Source: an uncultured Eubacteriales bacterium (lineage in GTDB: Bacteria > Bacillota > Clostridia > Oscillospirales > Ruminococcaceae). Taken from it: a stretch of 6,505 nt of DNA. This document shows positions 1 to 5,329 of this stretch, in pieces; position 1 is the stretch's first letter; each line of letters begins with the position of its first letter. The DNA is taken from contig ONLC01000125.1 of NCBI GenBank assembly GCA_900318545.1, positions 1-6,505 on the forward strand, given 5' to 3'. A model generated the notes under the pieces. The model did no database searches. It worked only from the letters and a program-made list of their open reading frames with translations, and was not told the DNA's origin. A program made the translations under genes and the position numbers.

Positions 1-355
1 CTTCCTGTGCTTGCTTTCTTGACAGAGTGAAAACAGGCTCGGGGCTGTCAAGCTTTATGTTTGTTACCTTAAAGCACACGGTCTTATTAACACGGGAGAG
101 CAGAGCGATATCCTTTGTGGTACCTTCTTTAATGCCTATAGCACCCTCTTCTCTCGGGATAATGCCCTTGCCGCAGGGGAGCTCGACATATAAGTCATGT
201 GCATTATCACACATTGAAGCACGGGCTTCAAGTATAAGACCTTTTTCCATTGATTCGCATAACGCTCTCACATCTTTTATGCGGTTTTGATTATCAGCTG
301 AATTGAACAGCTTTCCCTCCGGGAGATAAGTTCTCATATTTTGCTGCGTATCCAA
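1..355 (-). CDS. S1-like RNA-binding domain protein (partial, C-terminus off the window)
   Basis: The minus-strand reading frame is open from the TTG at 355 to the window edge and gives about 118 residues. After the start it reads MRTYLPEGKLF, then an acidic/helical stretch (DVRALCESMEKG), then a beta-rich stretch with LPCGKGIIPREEGAIGI and a following VNKTVCFKVTNI strand. From memory, the IIPREEGAIGI-type block followed by IALLSRV is typical of a clostridial S1-domain protein often annotated as 30S ribosomal protein S1 or S1 RNA-binding protein. It would bind RNA in the cytoplasm; its exact role is not established. The start is uncertain. An in-frame ATG at 337 lies about 30 nt from the only good ribosome binding site, whereas TTG at 355 lies 12 nt from it, so TTG is preferred. 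The gene is cut by the window, so length and later domains cannot be judged. Confidence 0.72.
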   Translation of the reverse strand, partial: MDTQQNMRTYLPEGKLFNSADNQNRIKDVRALCESMEKGLILEARASMCDNAHDLYVELPCGKGIIPREEGAIGIKEGTTKDIALLSRVNKTVCFKVTNIKLDSPEPVFTLSRKQAQE

Positions 356-367
356 TTTTAAGATACG

Positions 368-376
368 CCCTCCTTT
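368..376 (-). promoter_or_regulatory. Ribosome binding site of the S1-like gene
   Basis: On the minus strand this reads AAAGGAGGG, a near-perfect Shine-Dalgarno sequence. It lies 12 nt before the TTG at 355 and about 30 nt before the first ATG (337), so it argues for the TTG start. The 12-nt spacing is longer than usual, which leaves some doubt. Confidence 0.6.
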
Positions 377-613
377 CATATTTAGTTCATATTTGTTTTG
401 GTTTTTGCTTTGTTTCTGACACTGTGATTTTGGTGTATCTGCTTAATTATATGCAGCTTTTAAGTGTAAAATGCTTAGTTTTTCAAAAGATGATCTAAGC
501 TTGAATAGTATTATTTTCAGTTAAATATTAAAATTTTATTGTAACTTTACTACAAAAAAGTGCTTTTCAATATGTATGTTTGTTGCAAATGATAGTAAAT
601 TTAGTGAAATTAC
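377..613. other. AT-rich divergent intergenic region, no gene seen
   Basis: This stretch separates the divergent S1-like and wall-hydrolase genes; I see no credible coding frame in it. It should hold the minus-strand promoter of the S1-like gene. A perfect TATAAT lies on the minus strand at 451-446, but no convincing -35 sits at the right distance, so it is only a candidate. Two inverted repeats are visible: TTGTA-N7-TACAA (539-555) and AGTAA-N11-TTACT (594-614), the latter abutting the -35 of the plus-strand promoter. A 6-bp inverted repeat GCTTAG/CTAAGC with a 16-nt loop lies at 473-500. Any could be an operator, but AT-rich DNA produces such repeats by chance. Confidence 0.45.
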
Positions 614-642
614 TTGACAAAATGTCCTAAATATGGTATCCT
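614..642 (+). promoter_or_regulatory. Sigma-A promoter of the FN3/SleB-like hydrolase gene
   Basis: A consensus -35 TTGACA (614-619) is followed after 17 nt by TATCCT (637-642), with an extended -10 TG at 634-635. Transcription would start near 649 and leave a leader of about 150 nt before the ATG at 802, long enough for regulation. It is the best promoter match upstream of that gene. Confidence 0.75.
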
Positions 643-652
643 ATGAAAGGTT

Positions 653-669
653 TGTAATCATTTTGTAAT
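653..669 (+). promoter_or_regulatory. Candidate WalR (YycF) binding dyad
   Basis: The sequence is TGTAAT, five bases, TGTAAT. This matches exactly the published WalR consensus TGTWAH-N5-TGTWAH of low-GC Gram-positives. WalRK is the essential two-component system that controls autolysins, and the gene downstream encodes a secreted SleB-like wall hydrolase, so motif and target agree. The dyad begins only about 5 nt after the predicted transcription start. That placement would suit repression, or activation of a weaker promoter further down (TTACAA 686-691, TATTAA 709-714). Binding is inferred only. Confidence 0.5.
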
Positions 670-762
670 TTTCAAACGTTTACGGTTACAAAACGGTTAT
701 GAATAAACTATTAAATTATGAAAGATGCTCATGTTAGTATCTACGAGAAGAAAGGGTGTGAA

Positions 763-793
763 TGACTTCCGGAAGCACAAGCCGGGAAAGTCA
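763..793 (+). promoter_or_regulatory. Leader hairpin just upstream of the wall-hydrolase start codon
   Basis: TGACTT-CCGG pairs with CCGG-(GA)-AAGTCA around a nine-base loop AAGCACAAG, ending 8 nt before the ATG at 802. The ATG has no strong Shine-Dalgarno of its own; the only purine-rich stretch, GGGAAAG, is inside the 3' arm. The hairpin may therefore limit ribosome access. It does not match a riboswitch class I know. Two overlapping mini-ORFs (starts GTG 758 and ATG 762) run through it, the first ending in TGA that overlaps the start codon as ATGA. Confidence 0.4.
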
Positions 794-801
794 GAATCAA
801 C

Positions 802-1686
802 ATGAATTATTCAGCTCATGACAGAACTATCAGCACAAGCCTACCGGTCAGGATCGCAGCTATCTTTATGGCAATGATCCTCACTGTGATATGTTTCTCT
901 GACGGTATCACTGCAGATGCGGCATCCGTACCTGCGGCACCTGTTTTGATTGGGGAATATAAGTATGATACAGGATATACTCATCCGTACAATGCTCAGA
1001 CAAATCAGCTTATCCTTCACTGGAAGCCTGTAAAGGGAGCTACTGCTTATCATGTATATATCAGAGGAGGAAACGGAAAGTATCCTAAATATAAGAGAAT
1101 TGGTGCAACCACCAAGACTGATTACAGAGTAAAGGGTCTTAGCAGAGCGACAAGCTACAGATTTGTAGTAAGGGCTCAGAACAGCGCCGGACTTTCAGGT
1201 CTTTCAAATTCTCAGCTTCTTAAGACAGCAAGATTCAATTTTGACCAGGAAGACTGGGAAGCACTTTGCAGGATCACTTATCATGAGGTAGGCGGTATAG
1301 AGGGTTCTTTCTGGGATAAGCCTATTGTATACGTTGCAGATTGCTGTGTAAATCAGATTACAGTTGCAAAGTTCACCTACAATCCTATCTGGACACCTTA
1401 TTATGCAAGATACAGCAAGCTTTCACAGATCATCTATAACAGCGGCGGATTTATGTCCTCTGCAGGTCTTGCAAGAGACGGTGCGACTTATTCAAGAGTA
1501 CCGCAGAGAGTCAAGACTGCTTGTTACGGCGCTTGCTATGCAAAAACCGAGCTTAATGGTATAGCAAATGATTTCAATATCTTCTTCTGGTGCAACAGAA
1601 GCTACTATACCTCGAGCAGTAAGATCGGTTATTCCTTTAAGATACCGTGGGGCTATTTCTACATCTGGAGACAGTACTGGGGTTAA
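802..1686 (+). CDS. Secreted FN3-domain SleB-like cell wall hydrolase
   Basis: The product has 294 residues. A signal peptide occupies about residues 1-41 (basic N-region, hydrophobic 18-33, ADA-A cleavage region at 38-41). A fibronectin type III domain spans about 44-142, with the expected LHWKPVKGATAYHVYI core, VKGL-turn and YRFVVRAQNSAG strand. The remaining 147-294 resembles the SleB/CwlJ hydrolase_2 fold: LCRITYHEVGG (E162 the likely catalytic glutamate), then VADCCVNQ, a YSKLSQIIYNSGGF stretch and an aromatic-rich end. SleB-type enzymes are lytic transglycosylases acting on peptidoglycan. The domain is divergent and lacks the usual LysM or PG-binding partners, so the substrate is uncertain. 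The enzyme is predicted extracellular. ATG 802 is the only plausible start after the in-frame stop at 763; its ribosome binding site is weak. It is a single-gene unit with its own promoter and terminator. Confidence 0.72.
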   Translation: MNYSAHDRTISTSLPVRIAAIFMAMILTVICFSDGITADAASVPAAPVLIGEYKYDTGYTHPYNAQTNQLILHWKPVKGATAYHVYIRGGNGKYPKYKRIGATTKTDYRVKGLSRATSYRFVVRAQNSAGLSGLSNSQLLKTARFNFDQEDWEALCRITYHEVGGIEGSFWDKPIVYVADCCVNQITVAKFTYNPIWTPYYARYSKLSQIIYNSGGFMSSAGLARDGATYSRVPQRVKTACYGACYAKTELNGIANDFNIFFWCNRSYYTSSSKIGYSFKIPWGYFYIWRQYWG

Positions 1687-1695
1687 TAAGATTAT

Positions 1696-1724
1696 AAGCT
1701 GTCGGCTTGTCCGACAGCTTTTTT
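1696..1724 (+). terminator. Rho-independent terminator after the wall-hydrolase gene
   Basis: A perfect 10-bp stem AAGCTGTCGG / CCGACAGCTT closes a five-base loop (CTTGT) and runs into six Ts. It lies 10 nt after the stop codon at 1686. Confidence 0.92.
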
Positions 1725-1751
1725 ATGTAATAAAATGTTCATATACGACCC

Positions 1752-1780
1752 TTGCATTTTTTATCAAATAGTGATATAAT
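1752..1780 (+). promoter_or_regulatory. Sigma-A promoter of the CobW operon
   Basis: TTGCAT (1752-1757), 17 nt, then a perfect TATAAT (1775-1780) with an extended -10 TG at 1772-1773. Transcription would start near 1787, leaving about 55 nt of leader. No Zur-type palindrome (the TCGTAAT/ATTACGA kind) is visible around it. The leader contains only a short AGTC...GACT inverted repeat (1799-1820). Confidence 0.8.
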
Positions 1781-1842
1781 TATATTTTAGAGTGAAATAG
1801 TCGATTTTCGGCTGTTGACTAAAAATAGAAAGAAGTGTTATT

Positions 1843-2976
1843 ATGACAAAAATCACGATTTTTTCAGGCTTCCTTGGAGCAGGCAAAACTACTCTTATCA
1901 GAAAGCTTATCGAGGAAGGCTATGTTGGAGAAAAGCTGGTTCTGATCGAAAATGAGTTCGGTCAGATAGGTATTGACAGCGGCTTTTTACAGGACGCAGG
2001 TGTTGAGATCACTGAAATGAATCAGGGATGCATCTGCTGCAGTCTTGTAGGTGACTTCGGAAAAGCTCTCGTTCAGGTGCTTGAACAGTATAAGCCCGAC
2101 AGAATTCTTATTGAGCCTTCGGGTGTAGGTAAGCTCAGCGATGTTATCAGAGCAGTTGAAAACATTGATGCTCACGATGTTGAGCTCGACGGCTTTACAA
2201 CCGTTGTAGATGCGAAGAAGTGTAAAATGTATCAGAAGAACTTCGGTGAGTTCTTTGACAATCAGATCACTTATGCAAGCTGTCTTATACTCAGCCATAC
2301 TCAGGGGCTTTCTCAGGAAAAGCTTGACGAGTGCGTAGCTCTTCTCAGAGAGCATAATAACAAGGCTCCTATAGTTACAACTGAGTGGGAACAGCTCACA
2401 GGAGCTCAGCTTATTGAGGCTATGACTCAGAAGAATACACTTGATGATGAGCTGAAAGCACTTCTTGAAGAGGCAAAGAAGCGGGATCTTCACCACCATC
2501 ATCATGATGACGATGATGAGCATGAGCATCACCATCACAATCATGACCACGATGAGGAGCATGAACATCATCACCATCACGATCATGAGCACGATGAAGA
2601 GCATGAGCATCATCATCACGACCACGAGGAGCACGATGAAAACTGCACCTGCGGCTGTCATGATCACGACCATGAGCATCATCATCACCACCATGCTGAT
2701 GAAGTATTCACCAGCTGGGGCAAGGAAACTGCCGATCCGTACTCCGAAGACGAAATCAGAACAGCACTTGAGGCTCTTCAGGACGAAGAGAAGTACGGTC
2801 TTATTCTCAGAGCTAAGGGAATTGTTGCAGGCAAGAACGGTGAGTGGATTCACTTTGACTATGTTCCCGGTGATCCCGATATCCGTCACGGAAGTGCAGG
2901 CACAACAGGAAGACTCTGTGTTATTGGCTCTGAGATCAAGGAAGATGCAATTGAGGAGCTCTTCAAAGCAAAATAA
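1843..2976 (+). CDS. CobW/COG0523 family G3E GTPase with histidine-rich metal-binding arm
   Basis: The product has 377 residues and is a probable cytoplasmic metallochaperone GTPase. The P-loop GFLGAGKT is at 9-16, the IENEFG strand at 35-40, the family hallmark metal-binding CxCC (CICC) at 63-66 and the EPSG motif at 91-94. The position expected to carry the NKxD guanine-specificity motif reads SHTQ (151-154). Residues 217-284 form an arm with 36 His among Asp and Glu plus a CTCGC cluster. The CobW C-terminal domain follows (about 286-377, ending GRLCVIGSEIKEDAIEELF). COG0523 proteins deliver zinc, cobalt or other metals to client proteins; the His arm suggests Zn, Ni or Co binding or storage, but the metal is not shown. 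The ribosome binding site is modest (AAAGAAG). The gene is first in a two-gene operon, 18 nt before the next start. The family call is firm; the metal and client are unknown. Confidence 0.93.
   Translation: MTKITIFSGFLGAGKTTLIRKLIEEGYVGEKLVLIENEFGQIGIDSGFLQDAGVEITEMNQGCICCSLVGDFGKALVQVLEQYKPDRILIEPSGVGKLSDVIRAVENIDAHDVELDGFTTVVDAKKCKMYQKNFGEFFDNQITYASCLILSHTQGLSQEKLDECVALLREHNNKAPIVTTEWEQLTGAQLIEAMTQKNTLDDELKALLEEAKKRDLHHHHHDDDDEHEHHHHNHDHDEEHEHHHHHDHEHDEEHEHHHHDHEEHDENCTCGCHDHDHEHHHHHHADEVFTSWGKETADPYSEDEIRTALEALQDEEKYGLILRAKGIVAGKNGEWIHFDYVPGDPDIRHGSAGTTGRLCVIGSEIKEDAIEELFKAK
2491..2694 (+). repeat. His/Asp/Glu-coding repeat tract within the CobW gene
   Basis: This DNA encodes residues 217-284 of the CobW protein. 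It is a low-complexity tract of CAT/CAC, GAT/GAC and GAG/GAA codons. At the protein level a unit of about 13 residues, DHxHDEEHEHHHH, is seen twice in a row, with degenerate copies on either side. The tract sits between the GTPase and CobW C-terminal domains. Such repeats can change length by slippage, so arm length may vary between strains. Confidence 0.85.
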
Positions 2977-2994
2977 TGAAAGGGGCTGTCAGTT

Positions 2995-3954
2995 ATGCCT
3001 GAACAGCAGGAAAATATACCGATCTACCTGTTCGTGGGTTTCTTAGAGGGCGGAAAGACAAAGTTTATCAAGGAAACTCTCGAGGACGGAAGATTTATAA
3101 ACGGCGACAGAACTCTTCTCCTTGTTTGTGAGGAAGGCTTAGAAGAGTATGATACTACTAATTTCGAGGAACACAATGTGTTCATGCACGTTATTGAGGA
3201 TAAGTCTGAGCTTAATGAAGAAAACCTTGCAGCCGTTATGAAAAAGTATAACTGCGTTCGTGCAGTTGTTGAGTATAACGGAATGTGGAATATTCAGGAC
3301 TTTTTTGAGGCAATGCCCGAGGGCTGGGCTGTTTATCAGATAATGTTCTTTGCTGATGCAAGTACATTTTTGCAGTATAATCAGAATATGAGAAGTCTTG
3401 TGGTTGATAAGCTTAATGTCTGCGAGCTTGTTGTATTCAACCGCTTTGATGAATCTTATGATAAAATGCAGTTTCATCAGATAGTCAGGGGAGTCAGCAG
3501 AAGAACTGATATTGCTTATGAGTTCACTGACGGAAGCGTTGCCTATGACGATATTGAGGATCCTCTTCCGTTTGATGTTGAAGCTGATCATATCGTTATT
3601 GAGGACAGAGATTTTGCCCTTTGGTACAGAGATGCAATGGAAGAGCCTAAAAAGTACAATGGCAAGACTATGACCTTCCGCGTAATGGCAGCCTGCGGTC
3701 CTAATTTCCCGAAGAATTCCTTTGCTGTCGGCAGAAAGATAATGACCTGCTGCGTTGAGGATATCCAGTACTGCTGGTTAGTTGCCGAGGACTCAAAAGG
3801 CAGACCTGATTTGCCATCACCCAAGTGGTTCAATGTTACAGGCAAAATCAAGGTGCAGAAGAACAAAATGTACCGTGGTGCAGGCCCGGTGCTGAATGTT
3901 ACAGCGATCGCTCCTGCCGATCCGCCTGAGCAGGAAGTGGCTACATTCTATTGA
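2995..3954 (+). CDS. Divergent CobW-like P-loop protein with YcgQ/DUF1980-like C-terminal domain
   Basis: The product has 319 residues. A CobW-like Walker A, GFLEGGKT, is at 15-22 and an NKxD-like NRFD at 149-152. The CxCC of true COG0523 proteins is missing; near the second strand only C45 in VCEEGLEEYD remains. Residues about 205-319 form a separate beta-rich domain with YNGKTMTFRV, FPKNSFAVGRKIMTCC (C252, C253), WFNVTGKI and a terminal aromatic tail. This pattern resembles the C-terminal domain of YcgQ (DUF1980/TIGR03943), which in Bacillus is linked to the Zur regulon beside the permease YcgR. I infer a nucleotide-dependent partner of the upstream CobW protein, perhaps receiving or sensing metal. 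There is no signal peptide or membrane segment. The ribosome binding site AAAGGGG lies 9 nt before the ATG. The domain match is by eye and the function is not known. Confidence 0.72.
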   Translation: MPEQQENIPIYLFVGFLEGGKTKFIKETLEDGRFINGDRTLLLVCEEGLEEYDTTNFEEHNVFMHVIEDKSELNEENLAAVMKKYNCVRAVVEYNGMWNIQDFFEAMPEGWAVYQIMFFADASTFLQYNQNMRSLVVDKLNVCELVVFNRFDESYDKMQFHQIVRGVSRRTDIAYEFTDGSVAYDDIEDPLPFDVEADHIVIEDRDFALWYRDAMEEPKKYNGKTMTFRVMAACGPNFPKNSFAVGRKIMTCCVEDIQYCWLVAEDSKGRPDLPSPKWFNVTGKIKVQKNKMYRGAGPVLNVTAIAPADPPEQEVATFY

Positions 3955-3972
3955 TTTGTCCGATTAATGCTG

Positions 3973-4001
3973 AAAGCTGTCCGAAATGGGCAGCTTTTTT
4001 T
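3973..4001 (+). terminator. Rho-independent terminator of the CobW operon
   Basis: A 9-bp stem AAGCTGTCC / GGGCAGCTT (one G-U pair) with loop GAAAT is followed by seven Ts. It starts 18 nt after the stop at 3954 and closes the two-gene operon. Confidence 0.9.
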
Positions 4002-4034
4002 GTTTCATATAATTATATTGAGTAATTTAATTTA

Positions 4035-4063
4035 TTGACAAAAGTTCCAAAATAAATTAAAAT
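4035..4063 (+). promoter_or_regulatory. Sigma-A promoter of the GH5 glucanase gene
   Basis: A consensus -35 TTGACA (4035-4040) and TAAAAT (4058-4063) are spaced by 17 nt. Transcription would start near 4070, giving a short leader of about 30 nt with no visible operator. Confidence 0.78.
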
Positions 4064-4101
4064 ATAAACAGATTTTAGTTGAAATCTAAGGAGGTTTTAT
4101 A

Positions 4102-5292
4102 ATGATAAAAAGAATTATTTCGGCATTGCTTTGCGGACTTATGGTTTTAGGTACTGCCTGCGGAAGCTCAGATTCTTCTTCTGAGTCCTCGGAAAAGAGT
4201 GCTGCTAAAAATTCAAAGCCGATGTCGGCGGCAGAGGTGGCAGACAACATGAACCTTGGTCTTAATCTCGGAAATACTATGGAAGCCTATGATGCAACCG
4301 ATTGTGCTACTATTGAATATGAGTGGATACCCACAAAGGGTAGTAACACTCCAACCGATTATGAGACCTGCTGGGGAGCCGTAGAGACCACACAGGAGGT
4401 CATAGACGGAATAAAAGCATCGGGCTTTGATACCGTCAGAATACCTGTATTCTGGGGCAATATGATGGAAAATGACGGAACATGGACTATCAATAAGGAT
4501 TATATAAAAAGAGTTAAGGAAATAGTAGATTATGCTCAGAATGCAGGACTTTACACAGTTATCAATTGTCATCACTTTGATGAGTTCATTATCAGAAGAA
4601 ACGATCTTGAAAGCTGCAAAACTATATTCAACAATCTCTGGACACAGATAGCTGATTACTTTAAGGATTATCCTTACACACTTGTTTTTGAGGGCTTCAA
4701 TGAGTATCTCGGCGGAGATCAGTTCAATGAAAACGGCGAATTAAAGCCGCTTAATTCTAAAGCTGCTTATGAGCTTGTAAACTCTCTAAATCAGACCTTT
4801 GTAGATGCAGTCAGGGCAACAGGCGGAAACAATGCAGAGCGAGTGCTTATCGTATCGGGCTACTGGACAAATATAGACAAGACGACATCAGATAAGTTTG
4901 TAATGCCGACCGACAGTGCATCAGAGAAACTGATGGTATCTGTTCACTATGTTGATAATGAAAAGTACTGGACAAACCAGATAGGCTCGCAGGAATGGCT
5001 AGATTACATTGATACACAATGTGATGAGCTTATCTCCGCATTCAAGGAGAAGAACATTCCAGTTTTCCTCGGTGAAACAACAGCCAGATATCCTGATTCA
5101 AACTTTGCTTCAGATGCAATCCATACCGATTCTTCCGAGTGCCTTGAAATCGTACTTGATAAGCTGACAGGTCTTGGATTTGTGCCTGTTATCTGGGACA
5201 CTAATGATAATTTCTATTCAAGGACAGAGTATAAAGTAAAGAACGACAGTGATGCAGAGGTAATAAAGAAAATTGCTGATAAGATCAAGTAA
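4102..5292 (+). CDS. GH5 endo-beta-glucanase, lipid-anchored
   Basis: The product has 396 residues and is a cell-surface glycoside hydrolase of family 5, probably acting on cellulose, mixed-linkage glucan or xyloglucan. Residues 1-20 are a lipoprotein signal ending GTAC, with C20 the lipidated cysteine; the lipobox is slightly atypical. A Ser/Glu-rich linker covers 21-40 and the TIM barrel about 41-396. Family signatures are NLGNTMEA (55-62), VRIPVFWGN (112-120), INCHH (154-158), acid/base E201 in GFNEY, HY (282-283) and nucleophile E325 in FLGETT. The layout is closest to GH5 subfamily 4 as I remember it. Odd points are NEY in place of the usual NEP and IWDTNDN where many members have WWDNG. 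No dockerin or carbohydrate-binding module is present, so it is not cellulosomal. A perfect AAGGAGG (4088-4094) lies 7 nt before the ATG. The gene forms a single-gene unit. Confidence 0.9.
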   Translation: MIKRIISALLCGLMVLGTACGSSDSSSESSEKSAAKNSKPMSAAEVADNMNLGLNLGNTMEAYDATDCATIEYEWIPTKGSNTPTDYETCWGAVETTQEVIDGIKASGFDTVRIPVFWGNMMENDGTWTINKDYIKRVKEIVDYAQNAGLYTVINCHHFDEFIIRRNDLESCKTIFNNLWTQIADYFKDYPYTLVFEGFNEYLGGDQFNENGELKPLNSKAAYELVNSLNQTFVDAVRATGGNNAERVLIVSGYWTNIDKTTSDKFVMPTDSASEKLMVSVHYVDNEKYWTNQIGSQEWLDYIDTQCDELISAFKEKNIPVFLGETTARYPDSNFASDAIHTDSSECLEIVLDKLTGLGFVPVIWDTNDNFYSRTEYKVKNDSDAEVIKKIADKIK

Positions 5293-5296
5293 AAGC

Positions 5297-5326
5297 AAGA
5301 CCTGAGAGTTTAAGCTCTCAGGTCTT
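5297..5326. terminator. Bidirectional terminator between GH5 and ECF genes
   Basis: A perfect 12-bp stem AAGACCTGAGAG / CTCTCAGGTCTT has a six-base loop. It begins 5 nt after the GH5 stop and ends 4 nt before the stop of the convergent ECF gene. It is followed by TTATTCTAT on the plus strand and by GCTTTTACTT on the minus strand, so it can serve both genes. An outer AAAGCAAG / CTTGCTTT pair (5292-5299, 5334-5341) can extend it but reaches into the end of the ECF gene. Confidence 0.85.
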
Positions 5327-5329
5327 ATT

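Noticed and set aside
27..290. 87-codon plus-strand frame opposite the S1-like gene
   Set aside because: The minus-strand frame is open throughout, has conserved-looking S1-like blocks and a strong ribosome binding site; the plus frame has neither.
643..801. Possible c-di-AMP (ydaO) or c-di-GMP riboswitch in the hydrolase leader
   Set aside because: These classes often precede wall hydrolases in Clostridia, but I could not find their conserved core blocks here; only one simple hairpin is visible.
1725..1842. Zur or Fur operator ahead of the CobW operon
   Set aside because: Metal chaperone operons are often Zur-controlled, but no TCGTAAT/ATTACGA-type or GATAATGAT-type palindrome is present in this gap.
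1987..2889. 300-codon open frame on the minus strand opposite the CobW gene
   Set aside because: It is an antisense shadow. The His/Asp/Glu codons read as Met/Val/Ile runs on the other strand, there is no ribosome binding site or family resemblance, and the plus-strand gene has all CobW motifs.
2465..3046. 193-codon frame overlapping the CobW His arm and the next gene start
   Set aside because: It is a frame-shifted reading of the repeat tract, giving low-complexity Met/Thr/Ile runs, and it crosses the real stop and start signals of the operon.
3139..3866. Minus-strand frames opposite the P-loop/DUF1980-like gene
   Set aside because: They are shadows of a plus-strand gene with a good ribosome binding site, P-loop and terminator.
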